NCBI GenBank assembly: GCA_964526635.1
Contig: CAZGLR010000046.1
Location: forward strand, 1 to 23,341
Direction: 5' to 3'
From: CAZGLR01 sp964526635
GTDB lineage: Bacteria > Zixibacteria > MSB-5A5 > GN15 > JAAZOE01
Length of the DNA: 23,341 nt
The notes under the pieces were generated by a model. That model did no database searches and was not told the origin of the DNA. It saw only the letters and a list, made by a program, of their open reading frames with translations. How positions within the stretch are numbered: position 1 is the stretch's first letter; each line of letters opens with the position of its first letter. The translations under genes were made by a program, and so were the position numbers. Below, piece after piece: positions 1 to 8,018 of the stretch.

Positions 1-987
1 AACCGATAGCAGCAGCGCCTGATTGGCGGTCTTGCGAGCGCGTTCGATCTTGCCCGCCCCCAGATTATGGCCGATCAGCGCCGACAACCCCAATCCGATG
101 CCGACTATCGCCATGATTCCGAAGTGATTCACACGATTGGCGATGCCATAGGCAGCCACGACGCCGGTACCGAAGACAGCAATCATCGGCATAATCACCA
201 GTCGGGCAAGGGCAAAGGTGACTTCACCAATCGCCGCTGGTGTCCCGATTCTGAGAATACTCCACATGACATCGAGATTAATCGGACGGCGCCGGAGTAA
301 ACGAAGACGGACATTGGTCACACCGAGGATAAAGAGAATGATACCGACAGTAAACGCTATCGCGTAGGATAAAATTGAGGCCCAGGCGGCACCGGCCACG
401 CCGAGGGCCGGGATCGGTCCCCAGCCGAAGATAAAGATCGGATCGAGGATGATATTGAGGACCGACAGGGATATCATCAGCGCCATGGCGATATTCGGAT
501 TGGCCACTCCCCGCATGGCGGTAAAGATGGAATAGGTCGCGAAATTGAAGCCCAGCCCAATAAAGATAATGCGGCCATACACCACACCCATTTCGGCCAC
601 ATGCGGTTCAGCGCCAAGGATACGCATCATGGTCGGCAGCAGCGCGTAACCGATGATCCCGATAATGATGGCCGAGAGCCATTTGAGAATAATCGTCTCG
701 CGAATAGCCAGTTCGGTATCGACATATCGCTTTTCGCCATAGCGCCGCGATATTATCGCCACTGATCCGGCGCCAACAATATGATTGGCGGTCATCATGG
801 TCCAGAGAAACGGCGCCATGATCGTAATCGCGGCGACCGGTTCGGGACCGAGGCGCGAGAGCCAGTACATATCAACCAGATCATAGATATTGCCGATGCC
901 GAAGCCGATCATCGACGGCAGGCCCATCTTGAGAATCGAACTGATTATCGATCCGGTGGTATGGTCAGCGGGTACGCGTTGTCTCAC
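1..987 (-). CDS. MATE family multidrug/cation exporter, 3' end cut off by the window
   Basis: This is an inner-membrane antiporter of the MATE family (NorM/DinF/MepA type), which exports drugs or metabolites in exchange for Na+ or H+. Translating the minus strand gives 329 residues without a stop. They show repeated hydrophobic helices and typical MATE wording: an N-terminal LPSMIGFGIGNIYDLVDMYW segment, then GAGSVAIISRRYGEK, and in the second half a GTPAAIGEVTF segment and GLGLSALIGHNLGAGK. Full-length relatives have about 450 residues and 12 helices, so roughly the last quarter is missing. The start is GTG at 987-985. An in-frame TGA lies directly upstream and a GAGGG Shine-Dalgarno sequence (995-999) sits 7 bases away, which together fix the start well. 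The gene stands alone behind the tRNA terminator and its substrate cannot be told from sequence. I am confident of the family only. Confidence 0.88.
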   Translation of the reverse strand, partial: MRQRVPADHTTGSIISSILKMGLPSMIGFGIGNIYDLVDMYWLSRLGPEPVAAITIMAPFLWTMMTANHIVGAGSVAIISRRYGEKRYVDTELAIRETIILKWLSAIIIGIIGYALLPTMMRILGAEPHVAEMGVVYGRIIFIGLGFNFATYSIFTAMRGVANPNIAMALMISLSVLNIILDPIFIFGWGPIPALGVAGAAWASILSYAIAFTVGIILFILGVTNVRLRLLRRRPINLDVMWSILRIGTPAAIGEVTFALARLVIMPMIAVFGTGVVAAYGIANRVNHFGIMAIVGIGLGLSALIGHNLGAGKIERARKTANQALLLSV

Positions 988-1029
988 TCAGTCGCCCTCG
1001 TCAGGTAAACTGTGAATATATCATTGGGA

Positions 1030-1065
1030 CCGGCGTTTGGATATCATTTTTATCCTGTACGCCGG
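1030..1065 (-). promoter_or_regulatory. Two-step hairpin in the leader of the MATE gene
   Basis: A 7-bp outer stem (1030-1036 with 1059-1065) encloses a small internal loop and a 5-bp inner stem (1039-1043 with 1051-1055) with a 7-base loop. It lies about 45 bases upstream of the MATE start, between the tRNA terminator and the gene, so it would be in the mRNA leader. No T-tract follows on the minus strand, so it is not a simple terminator. I could not match it to a known riboswitch class, and no convincing -35/-10 pair was found for the MATE gene. Confidence 0.35.
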
Positions 1066-1100
1066 CTATATAGAGATTTTTTGGAACCTGCCTGGCTGGC

Positions 1101-1131
1101 AAAAAAAAACCTGCGATTGATAAATCGCAGG
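1101..1131 (-). terminator. Rho-independent terminator after the tRNA-Tyr gene
   Basis: On the minus strand a perfect 9-bp stem (1123-1131 with 1110-1118, 4-base loop) is followed at once by nine T residues (plus-strand A run 1101-1109). It begins 6 bases after the CCA end of tRNA-Tyr. This is a textbook intrinsic terminator closing the tRNA operon and insulating the MATE gene downstream. Confidence 0.93.
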
Positions 1132-1137
1132 CAAATA

Positions 1138-1222
<85 letters not shown>

Positions 1223-1249
1223 AGATGTCAAACATCGTCAGCGTAATTC

Positions 1250-1322
1250 AGCCGGCGAGAGGATTCGAACCCCCGACAGGCTGATTACAAATCAGCTACT
1301 CTACCATCTGAGTTACGCCGGC
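1250..1322 (-). tRNA. tRNA-Thr (anticodon TGT), CCA not encoded
   Basis: The minus-strand cloverleaf has acceptor stem GCCGGCG/CGCCGGC, anticodon stem GCTGA/TCAGC with loop TTTGTAA (anticodon TGT, Thr) and a T-arm with GGTTCGAATCC. The discriminator is T. The next bases are GAA, so CCA must be added by nucleotidyltransferase, unlike the neighbouring tRNA-Tyr. It is the promoter-proximal gene of the pair. Confidence 0.95.
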
Positions 1323-1348
1323 AGAATCTGTCTTTTAAACAGGCCTGA

Positions 1349-1376
1349 AACATACGTAAAATCGTTTCGGTGTCAA
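1349..1376 (-). promoter_or_regulatory. Sigma-70-type promoter of the tRNA-Thr/tRNA-Tyr operon
   Basis: A perfect -35 hexamer TTGACA (1376-1371) and a -10 hexamer TATGTT (1354-1349) are separated by 16 bases on the minus strand. Predicted transcription starts near 1342, about 20 bases before the mature tRNA-Thr 5' end. Confidence 0.75.
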
Positions 1377-1439
1377 GCTCTTTTCTTGCCAGAAATCGCA
1401 TCACAGCTGCTTTTCTGCATCATTTTGGGGCAGGCGTCT

Positions 1440-2415
1440 TCAATTGCCTGAGGCATTGAACTCCGAGCCCAAAAGCAGGATAAATTCCCGCAGAATCTTC
1501 TGATCGAATTTAGAGCCGGCCCGTTTCATGGTCAGCAGGACATCGAATGGTTTGCGGGTAGTGCGCAGGTCGACAGCATTGACCTCTTCATCGAAATAAT
1601 CACAAATCGCCACGATCCGGCTGAACTGACTGATGGCTCCCCGGCTAAGTCTTTCGGGAAAACCGGAGCCATCGAGCCGCTCCTGATGCTCGCGAATTAC
1701 CCGCAACGACACCTCGGCGGCGATACCGCTGCGCTTGAGAATCTCCGTGCCAACCAGTGGGTAGCGTTTCATGCGAGTATCACTGATTTTGTTGGTGGGG
1801 TCGGAGCGGAGGTAATAGTCGGCATCGATGACTGTCTTGCCGATTTCATGGAACATGCCTCCGACGCCTATTTCATGCAGCCTGGCTGTGTCGTCGATGC
1901 CACACATAACGCCGAGAAGAATCGAAAAATTGGCCACTGTCATGGCGTGCGCAATGGCAAACGGGGCCTTGCTCCGTTCCTTGATCATCTCTTCTTTTTC
2001 GGCATTGCCGGCCATCGCCATGATGACGTGATTCTTGCATTGATTGACAGCCCGACCGACCGCCTCCTGCGAGGTTGGATCGGTAAAGACCTGCTCAAGG
2101 ATTTTCTCCGAAACACTGCACAGGNNNNNNNNNNAATTTCAATTTCACCGGGAGATGCGGATTTTTAAGCGTGGCTGGAAGATCATCCTCGAGGTGATTT
2201 CGCAGGTTGTTTTCCTGCCAGACCGGAACATACAGAACACGACAGTCCCAGGAGCGGAGATCCTCGAGATCAAGATCGGTAATCGGCGTGCTTTTATGGC
2301 GATAAAGGACCGGCTGTCCCTCGCGATTCTGATAGAGATCGAATTCATAGATGTTGTCGGCTGTTATAGTCGACAGCGGAAGCGGGATGAAATCGTCTTT
2401 GAGCCTGAGGGGCAT
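1440..2415 (-). CDS. HD-GYP-type phosphohydrolase-like protein with altered metal ligands (interrupted by an N gap)
   Basis: This is one gene split by the 10-N placeholder at 2125-2134. Removing the N run joins the two halves in one open frame of 321 codons. The N-terminal part (about 90 residues) resembles the small sensor-like domain that often precedes HD-GYP domains. The C-terminal part is an HD-GYP fold, a family that usually hydrolyses cyclic di-GMP. Signature positions deviate: HEIGK (about residues 186-190) replaces HDIGK, HQE (about 240-242) replaces HHE, and DGSGFP replaces DGxGYP. Metal binding and catalysis are therefore uncertain, and a c-di-GMP sensor or degenerate role is possible. 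The start ATG at 2415 has an AGGAG Shine-Dalgarno sequence 7 bases upstream. It is a monocistronic gene between two terminators or promoters. Family confidence is high, activity doubtful. Confidence 0.85.
2125..2134. other. Assembly gap placeholder (10 N) inside the HD-GYP gene
   Basis: The two flanking reading frames differ by a shift that disappears if the missing length is zero or a multiple of three. Ten is not, so the N run cannot represent the true distance. A zero-length gap joins TT and C into TTC (Phe) and keeps the protein continuous. The hexamer AATTTC occurs twice in tandem right after the gap, a possible cause of the join problem. Confidence 0.9.
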
Positions 2416-2564
2416 GAATGACTCCTGATGCCGATACAGGGTTGTTCGGTGACGGTTCGACTTTGCGATAACGGCAGCGACACCGAAGTACTGGATTTAA
2501 AAGATAAATCGGCAGAAACCGGGTATGGTTTAGAGTAGACCGCGCCGATTCGGTCAGGATCGGG

Positions 2565-2597
2565 CAAAAGTAAGGCCGGCATGACTATGCCGGCCTT
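2565..2597 (-). terminator. Hairpin terminator after cysS, end of the yebC-to-cysS operon
   Basis: On the minus strand, 18 bases after the cysS stop, an 11-bp stem (2587-2597 with 2572-2582, loop of 4) is followed by ACTTTTG, a short T-tract. The stem is very strong and the T-tract weak. It is the only terminator-like hairpin I saw downstream of this long gene run. The rest of the 200-base gap (2416-2615) holds the HD-GYP ribosome site and no recognisable promoter. Confidence 0.75.
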
Positions 2598-2615
2598 CTG
2601 ACGATGTGCGCTGTT

Positions 2616-4013
2616 TTATAGCTTCCGCTTCCATTTAGTGCCCTGGGCGGTATCTTCAAGGACAATTCCACGCGCGAGAAGTTCGTCGCGAATTCGGTCT
2701 GACTCGGCGAAATTCTTCTCCTTGCGGGCGATATTGCGGGCGTCGATCATCGCCTCAACTTCCTCATCAAGATCGGTGTCCTCGACCCGTTTCAGCCCAA
2801 GTACTGAATCAAATTTTATGATGGTATCGAGCGCCGCCTGCTTTTCATCTGGCGAAAGAGTACCTTCGGCGCGATGGCGATTGATGTCGCGGATAAAGTT
2901 GAAAACAACACCCAACGCTTCGGAAATGTTGAGGTCATCATCGAGAGCCGCTTCGAAATCCTGCAGGGCTTTGAGGACAATCCCGCCGGCCTCTCCCCCG
3001 GCGCCATCGCCGGAGTAAGATTCAAGATTGACGATAAAGTCGTTGTATCGCTCCAGTGCCTTTTTGGCGGCATCGAGACCGTCGAAGGTAAAATTGAGCT
3101 GCATTCGATAATGGGTAGCCAGCAATACATAGCGAACGGCAAGCGCCGGGTAACCCTTGTCCAGTAAATCACGCAGGGTGTAGAAATTACCCAGCGATTT
3201 GGCCATCCTCTTTCCTTCAACCATCAGGTGTTCGCTGTGCATCCAGAAATTGGCAAATGGTTTCCCGGTGGCGGCTTCGGATTGGGCGATTTCGTTTTCA
3301 TGATGCGGGAATATATTGTCCACCCCGCCGGTATGGATGTCGAAATGTTCCCCGAGGTATTTCATGGACATGGCCGAGCATTCGATATGCCAGCCGGGCC
3401 GCCCTTTTCCCAGCTCGGTCTCCCAGTACACGTCGCCATCTTCCGCATCCCAGGCTTTCCACAACGCGAAATCGGAGACTTGTTCTTTTTCGTATTCATC
3501 GCTGGCCACGCGGGCGCCGGCCTTGAGCTGGTCCATGTCCATATGCGACAATTTGCCATAATCGGGGAAGCTGCTGATTTTGTAATAAATCGATCCCTGG
3601 GATTCATAGGCCTTGCCGTCTTCAATAAGTTTGGCAACGATCGCGACCATCTCTTCAATGTGATCGGTGGCAGCGGGATAAATATCCGCGCGTTCCATAT
3701 TGAGAGCGTCGATATCATCGAAAAACGCCCTTTTGTATTTTTCAGTGTATTCGGATAATGGCAGTTTTTGCTCGATAGCGCCCCGTATAGTTTTGTCATC
3801 GACATCGGTCAGATTCATCACCTGAAGGACATCATAGCCCTTGAATTTAAGATAGCGGCGCAGCAAATCTTCGAACATAAACGTGCGCAGATTCCCGATA
3901 TGGGCGAAGTTATAAACAGTCGGTCCGCAGGTGTACATGCGAACTTTGTTATTGTCGATGGGTACAAACAGCTCTTTCTGCCGCGTCATCGTATTAAAAA
4001 ACTTCAATGCCAT
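2616..4013 (-). CDS. cysS: Cysteinyl-tRNA synthetase
   Basis: This is a class I aminoacyl-tRNA synthetase that charges tRNA-Cys with cysteine in the cytoplasm. At 465 residues it has normal length. The Rossmann fold carries CGPTVY with zinc ligand Cys29, the HIGN signature at 38-41, and the further zinc ligands in GWHIECSAMS and HTGGVDNIFPHHENE. The KMSKS loop appears as RMAKS within GKRMAKSLGNFY, an accepted variant. The C-terminal anticodon-binding region follows. The ATG start has a GAGG Shine-Dalgarno sequence lying inside the last codons of the upstream peptidase gene, whose stop is only 5 bases away, so translation is probably coupled. It is the last gene of the operon, before a hairpin terminator. 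Confidence 0.97.
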   Translation of the reverse strand: MALKFFNTMTRQKELFVPIDNNKVRMYTCGPTVYNFAHIGNLRTFMFEDLLRRYLKFKGYDVLQVMNLTDVDDKTIRGAIEQKLPLSEYTEKYKRAFFDDIDALNMERADIYPAATDHIEEMVAIVAKLIEDGKAYESQGSIYYKISSFPDYGKLSHMDMDQLKAGARVASDEYEKEQVSDFALWKAWDAEDGDVYWETELGKGRPGWHIECSAMSMKYLGEHFDIHTGGVDNIFPHHENEIAQSEAATGKPFANFWMHSEHLMVEGKRMAKSLGNFYTLRDLLDKGYPALAVRYVLLATHYRMQLNFTFDGLDAAKKALERYNDFIVNLESYSGDGAGGEAGGIVLKALQDFEAALDDDLNISEALGVVFNFIRDINRHRAEGTLSPDEKQAALDTIIKFDSVLGLKRVEDTDLDEEVEAMIDARNIARKEKNFAESDRIRDELLARGIVLEDTAQGTKWKRKL

Positions 4014-4018
4014 TGCCT

Positions 4019-5089
4019 TTACCTCGCCGTGAGTGATGCGACTGTCTCCTTGTCCAGCTTTTTGACCACTTCGATGAGCAGCTTCAGCGTGTCGTCATAG
4101 TCTTTGCGATACAGCAGCGAATTGTGACTGTGTATATAGCGGGTCGGCGGACCGATATAGATGGCCGGGACACCGGCACGGGTGATATGAATCCGGGCGC
4201 CATCACTCGAACCGCGCTGCATATACGACAAGGCGAAAGGGATATTATGCTCTTCGGCGGTATCCTGAAACAATTGCCGCAGCCCGGTGTGGGATATCAT
4301 ACCGGCTTCATACATCAGGATGACCGGGCCGCCGCCAAATCGTTCAGAGCGTTTTTCGAAGCCGGGAATATCGAAGGCTATTCCGACATCAACAATGATT
4401 GCAACATCGGGATTGGAAACATGAGCGACCGTCGCCGCCCCTCGCAGACCGACTTCCTCCTGTACCGAACCGGAGCCGATCAACAAATTAGGATGGCCGT
4501 TGTCTTTGAAATGCCGCATGACATCAATAACCAGGGCTACCGCCACGCGATTGTCAAAGGCCTTGGCCATATAAATATCAGGATTGTTCATCTCGGTGAA
4601 TACGGAGTCGGGTACAATGACGTCGCCAAGCCTCACGCCGAGTTTTTCCTTGATGTCGTAGCCATCCATCGCGCCGACGTCGATGAACATGTCATCGAGC
4701 TCCATGACAGTTTTCTTCTCTTTATCCTTGAGCAAATGCGGCGGCTTGGTACCGACCACGCCCAGCACGGGACCGTTTTTGGTGATCACGCGCATGCGCT
4801 GTCCGAGCAGGACATGCCCCCACCATCCGCCGAGCGGCAGAAATTTTATAAAGCCGGCATCGGTAATTTCCCTGACCATGAAACCGATTTCATCGAGATG
4901 TGAATCAACCAGGATACGCGGACTGTCGGATTGGCCTTTATGGAAGGCCATGAGTGAGCCCAGGCGGTCGTATTCTATGTCGGTGAATTCTTCAAGATGA
5001 GATTTCATTATGTCGGTGACAGGACCCTCGTGTCCCGGAGCACCATTGGCGTTTGTCAATTCTTCAAGTAATTGTCTGGAATAATCCAT
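4019..5089 (-). CDS. M42 family metalloaminopeptidase (glutamyl aminopeptidase/endoglucanase-M type)
   Basis: This is a cytoplasmic metal-dependent aminopeptidase of family M42, which forms large tetrahedral particles that trim short peptides. The 356 residues match the family length. Expected metal and catalytic positions are visible in order: DSHLDEIGF (His and Asp), KAFDNRVA (bridging Asp), GSVQEEVGLRG (catalytic Glu pair), IIVDVGIA (Asp) and YIHSHNSL (His). A PDZ-like insert between the first two is present. It lies 16 bases after the HAD gene and 5 bases before cysS. The start ATG at 5089 has only a weak GAGA purine stretch upstream, but the N-terminal sequence aligns with the family. 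Confidence 0.94.
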   Translation of the reverse strand: MDYSRQLLEELTNANGAPGHEGPVTDIMKSHLEEFTDIEYDRLGSLMAFHKGQSDSPRILVDSHLDEIGFMVREITDAGFIKFLPLGGWWGHVLLGQRMRVITKNGPVLGVVGTKPPHLLKDKEKKTVMELDDMFIDVGAMDGYDIKEKLGVRLGDVIVPDSVFTEMNNPDIYMAKAFDNRVAVALVIDVMRHFKDNGHPNLLIGSGSVQEEVGLRGAATVAHVSNPDVAIIVDVGIAFDIPGFEKRSERFGGGPVILMYEAGMISHTGLRQLFQDTAEEHNIPFALSYMQRGSSDGARIHITRAGVPAIYIGPPTRYIHSHNSLLYRKDYDDTLKLLIEVVKKLDKETVASLTAR

Positions 5090-5105
5090 CCGATATTCTC
5101 GCTTT

Positions 5106-5858
5106 CTATCGCGTCGGCTGTTCTATGCCGAGTACCTTCAAAAGACCAGTGATATCTTCAATAATTGGAAAATCATTGGGCATTGGATCGGGATAATCGC
5201 GGCCTTTGTGAAATTTCAAAACCGCTTTCATCCCGGCGCTATGAGGGCCCTCGACATCCTCGAGATGACGGTCGCCGACATAGACGATTTCTTCCGGTGG
5301 CAATCCGATTTGTTTCGCCCCCTCGAGAAAGATTTCCGGCCGCGGTTTACGCAGGCCATATGATGACGAATAGATCCGAAACGGCAGGTAGGCGTCGAGA
5401 CCGAAGCGCTTGATGTCGATTTCATGCTCATCGCCGGGAAAAATAGTATTGGAGATCATTCCGGTTTTAAGGCCGGCCCCGGCAATAGCTCGGACTGTTT
5501 CGAGCGCGCCATCGATCAGGGTAAGCTGATCGCGCACGGCCACGAAGAAATCCACGATAAACTGATGACTGAGCGCTTCCGCTTCGACTATTCCGATCTG
5601 TTCAAGATATTTCTGTGTGGCGGTCGTGATGTTCCATTCGATGCCCTCTTTGAATGCTCTTTCGCGGAAGCTGACCTTGGCTTCTTCGGCGCCGGCGTGG
5701 AACGTATCGAAATCAGGTAATTCATGCCCCGCTGCTATCAGCTTCTCGTACCCCAGTCGATTGCCTTCAAGACGCAGATCGTACCATGTCTTGTTTTCGA
5801 ACTCGATCAGCGTGGATCCCATATCGAAAATCACGCCGCGAATACCCGTCAGTTGCAT
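5106..5858 (-). CDS. HAD superfamily hydrolase (phosphatase-like)
   Basis: This is a haloacid dehalogenase superfamily hydrolase, probably a small-molecule phosphatase of unknown substrate. Motif I is GVIFDMGSTL with nucleophile Asp12. The second motif I aspartate is Gly, as in several known HAD branches. Motif II is MISNT, motif III the Lys in LRKPRPEIF, and motif IV VYVGDRHLEDVEG. A helical cap lies between motifs I and II. I start it at the ATG at 5858, 4 bases after the ddl stop, with GGAG 10 bases upstream inside ddl. This gives 250 residues starting MQLTGIRG. A start at 5915 would add a 19-residue tail encoded by the end of ddl and not resembling the family. It is co-transcribed with ddl and the M42 peptidase. 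Confidence 0.88.
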   Translation of the reverse strand: MQLTGIRGVIFDMGSTLIEFENKTWYDLRLEGNRLGYEKLIAAGHELPDFDTFHAGAEEAKVSFRERAFKEGIEWNITTATQKYLEQIGIVEAEALSHQFIVDFFVAVRDQLTLIDGALETVRAIAGAGLKTGMISNTIFPGDEHEIDIKRFGLDAYLPFRIYSSSYGLRKPRPEIFLEGAKQIGLPPEEIVYVGDRHLEDVEGPHSAGMKAVLKFHKGRDYPDPMPNDFPIIEDITGLLKVLGIEQPTR

Positions 5859-5862
5859 GTGT

Positions 5863-6906
5863 TTACATCTCCAGTGCCAGAGTACATAGATGTTCCACCA
5901 GGGCCGGAAAATCAAATCCGACCGCCTTGGCCGCCATTGGGAGAAGCGACAACGACGTCATCCCGGGGAGCGTATTGAGTTCGAGGCAAATATAGCCATC
6001 AGTGGCCAGAATGAAATCAACCCGGGCATATCCTCGGCAGCCGATTGTCTGAAATAACTTAACAGCATCGGCGGTCATCCGTTCGATGTACTCGGGCGGG
6101 ACGTCGGCCGGGCAGATATACTCCGACATCCCTTTGGTGTACTTGCATTCGTAATCGTAAAGACGGTTTTTTGGTTTGATCTCGACCGGCGGCAGGGCGC
6201 TGTCCTTGAGAAGGCCAATCGTTACTTCGCGACCTTTCAAATAACGTTCAATCATCACTTGATTTTCTACCGCGAAGGCCCTCCGAACAGCGGCCTCGAA
6301 GTCATCGTAGCGTTCGACCAGCGTTAATCCGACTGTTGAACCACCAAGGGTCGGCTTGACAATTACCGGCAGGATATCCTCATGCGGAATCGCCGACCGT
6401 TCGATATTGTCGATCAACGCCGGCGGGAGATTATTTCGATCGGTACCCTCCGGCAGCGTGAAACTGATCCAATCGGCAGTCGGTATGCCGAGTGTCCGCA
6501 TTATGCGCTTGGACAGGTCTTTATTGAGGGCAACGGCTGACGCCTGCATCGGCGACCCCGTATACGGCAGACCGACATATTCCAGCAGTGCCTGGATGCC
6601 TCCACCCTCGCCATCGCCGCCATGGAGACCATTGAAAACGACCTCGGCGCCGTCGTTGCGCATCTGGAGCAGACGCTGGACAAAGGCATGGGCATTCGGG
6701 GCAGCCCCGGCTGCGGGCCGGTGAAAGCCGCCAGTGGCATCGGTGAGCACAGCGCCATCGAGCGGATCGACGGCGCGCACAATGTGGCCGCCCTCGCTAA
6801 GGGCACGGACGACCGCTTCCGACGATTCCAGAGAAACATCCCGTTCNNNNNNNNNNTTGGAAGTACCGCCGGCCAGAACAATAATGTTATACTTTTTTTC
6901 GCTCAT
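5863..6906 (-). CDS. ddl: D-alanine--D-alanine ligase (interrupted by an N gap)
   Basis: This ATP-grasp enzyme joins two D-alanines for peptidoglycan synthesis. The N-terminus reads VLAGGTS, then the placeholder, then ERDVSL. Family members have just one residue between S and E, so the true gap is probably one base rather than ten, giving about 344 residues. ATP-grasp landmarks are IVKPTLGGSTVGL, GREVTIGLL, YDYECKYTKG (the Tyr typical of D-Ala rather than D-Lac ligases), RGYARVDFI and LELNTLPGMTS. The ATG at 6906 overlaps the dedA end by 20 bases. The product implies a peptidoglycan cell wall and D-Ala-D-Ala termini. Confidence 0.95.
   Translation of the reverse strand: MSEKKYNIIVLAGGTSXXXXERDVSLESSEAVVRALSEGGHIVRAVDPLDGAVLTDATGGFHRPAAGAAPNAHAFVQRLLQMRNDGAEVVFNGLHGGDGEGGGIQALLEYVGLPYTGSPMQASAVALNKDLSKRIMRTLGIPTADWISFTLPEGTDRNNLPPALIDNIERSAIPHEDILPVIVKPTLGGSTVGLTLVERYDDFEAAVRRAFAVENQVMIERYLKGREVTIGLLKDSALPPVEIKPKNRLYDYECKYTKGMSEYICPADVPPEYIERMTADAVKLFQTIGCRGYARVDFILATDGYICLELNTLPGMTSLSLLPMAAKAVGFDFPALVEHLCTLALEM
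6847..6856. other. Assembly gap placeholder (10 N) inside ddl
   Basis: Frame is preserved only if the true gap is 1 modulo 3. The conserved GGxSxER motif around it has room for a single residue between Ser and Glu. A one-base gap (codon AAN, Asn or Lys) fits this, and ten bases would insert three surplus residues into a conserved loop. Confidence 0.85.
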
Positions 6907-7525
6907 ACATAAACCGCCGCATAATTAGAATAACCCACAGTATAACCAGAATCGCAGCCAGCGCCAAGATGATTTTGCTGTAGATTGACACGCCGGTGAC
7001 AACACCACTGATACTGTGATATAAAAGATAGGCGATTCCGATCAAAAGACCATGGAATGCCAGGGTTGACAGAACCGTATAGAACAGCATACGACCGGGC
7101 GGATACTTGCCGACGCCGGCGGCGACAGCTATTGCCACTCGGATGCCGACGATAAAACGGCTTAAGAGCATGACAGCATCGCCATAGGACGCAAACAGCG
7201 AATCGACCCGTTTAAGATCGCGCTGTCGAAACCAGATTGAGGGATGCCTGGAGAGAAAGGCCCGGCCATTGTACCAGCCGATTATATAGACCAGCATAAC
7301 CGACGATATCGTCCCCAACGAAATTACCGCCAGGGTGGCAAACAACTCCAGTTTTCCGGTAGCGGCAAGGTATCCGGCCGCAATAGTACAGGTATCCCCC
7401 GGTACCGGAGGAAAGACATTTTCCAGAAATGCCATCAGCAAAAGGAAAAGGTAAATGTGAAGCGGTGAGAGATTATCTGTGAAGATAAGCAGTTTGTCGA
7501 AGCCCGCTGAGATAAGATCAAGCAT
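6887..7525 (-). CDS. DedA family membrane protein
   Basis: This is a polytopic inner-membrane protein of the DedA/VTT family, whose members flip or recycle lipid carriers and phospholipids and support proton-motive-force homeostasis. With the ATG at 7525 it has 212 residues, typical of the family. Family motifs are ENVFPPVPGDT near residues 35-45 and SRFIVGIRVAIAVAAGVG in the second half, followed by two long hydrophobic helices and a basic tail. The chosen start lies 4 bases after the ispF-like stop. A longer frame to 7582 would overlap that gene by 53 bases and adds a non-membrane tail. No clear Shine-Dalgarno sequence was seen, suggesting coupling. Its 3' end overlaps the ddl start by 20 bases across an A7 run. 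Placement beside ddl fits an undecaprenyl-phosphate or envelope role, but that is inference. Confidence 0.9.
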   Translation of the reverse strand: MLDLISAGFDKLLIFTDNLSPLHIYLFLLLMAFLENVFPPVPGDTCTIAAGYLAATGKLELFATLAVISLGTISSVMLVYIIGWYNGRAFLSRHPSIWFRQRDLKRVDSLFASYGDAVMLLSRFIVGIRVAIAVAAGVGKYPPGRMLFYTVLSTLAFHGLLIGIAYLLYHSISGVVTGVSIYSKIILALAAILVILWVILIMRRFMYERKKV

Positions 7526-7529
7526 GTAA

Positions 7530-8018
7530 TCAGTCGGAATAAATTGTTGCGACCGCCATGGCGGAGATTCCGTCGTCAGCACCCATCATTCCAGCGGCGG
7601 CACTCTGCGATGTCTTGATATTCACCTGGTCAACCTTGATACCGAGTGTTTTCGCGATCGTCCCGGACATCACTCCGATATATCCGGCAAGTTTCAATTG
7701 GCTGCACATGACCGTGATATCAATATGGATGATTCTGCAGTTGATATCGACCAGCAGCTCGCGGGTTTTTTCCAGAAGCTGCAAAGACTGCATCGTCTTG
7801 TATTTCCGGTCGGTGGGCGGAAATTGACGGGAACTGTCGCCGAGTCCGGCGGCGCCCATCAGAGAGTCAATGACCGCATGGATAATGACATCGGCATCGG
7901 CCCGCCCCTCAAGGGCCAACGGGGAGTCGATTTCAACACCACCCAGGTACAGGCGACGATTTACCTGCTGAATAAATTTGTGACTTTCTATCCCGAGACC
8001 GGTTTTATATCCCTGCAC
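7530..8018 (-). CDS. ispF: IspF-like (MECDP synthase fold) protein with altered active site
   Basis: The fold is that of 2-C-methyl-D-erythritol 2,4-cyclodiphosphate synthase, a trimeric zinc enzyme of the MEP isoprenoid pathway, and the length of 162 fits. Conserved scaffold segments are LYLGGVEI, DADVIIHAVIDSLMGAAGLGD and the final VNIK...GADDGISAMAV. Key positions differ from E. coli IspF. The zinc Asp of GxDxH is Glu11 (GIESH), HSD is RAD (R39), GDIG is GDSS, and the KATTTEKLG cytidine-binding loop is KTSQSAAAG. Zinc-site His13 and His47 remain. The start is GTG at 8018, overlapping the ispD-like gene by 14 bases, with an AAGGGAAG stretch just upstream. It could be a divergent enzyme or a repurposed paralogue. 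Fold confidence is high, canonical activity doubtful. Confidence 0.82.
   Translation of the reverse strand: MQGYKTGLGIESHKFIQQVNRRLYLGGVEIDSPLALEGRADADVIIHAVIDSLMGAAGLGDSSRQFPPTDRKYKTMQSLQLLEKTRELLVDINCRIIHIDITVMCSQLKLAGYIGVMSGTIAKTLGIKVDQVNIKTSQSAAAGMMGADDGISAMAVATIYSD

Noticed and set aside
2095..2415. HD-GYP gene seen as two separate or frameshifted genes
   Set aside because: The break coincides exactly with the N run, and removing it restores one open frame. It is an assembly artefact, not a pseudogene.
3228..3758. Plus-strand open frame of 176 codons
   Set aside because: It lies wholly antisense to cysS, whose motifs are intact. The predicted protein has no recognisable domain and no ribosome site. 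Long antisense frames are common at this base composition.
4124..4903. Plus-strand open frame of 259 codons
   Set aside because: It is antisense to the M42 peptidase gene, has histidine/glycine-rich low-complexity wording and no family resemblance.
4935..4951. Small hairpin GGCCTT...AAGGCC inside the M42 gene
   Set aside because: A 6-bp stem in a GC-moderate coding region is expected by chance and has no T-tract.
5859..5915. Longer N-terminus for the HAD hydrolase
   Set aside because: The extra 19 residues are encoded inside ddl, are Trp-rich and unlike HAD proteins. The ATG at 5858 has a ribosome site and sits just behind the ddl stop.
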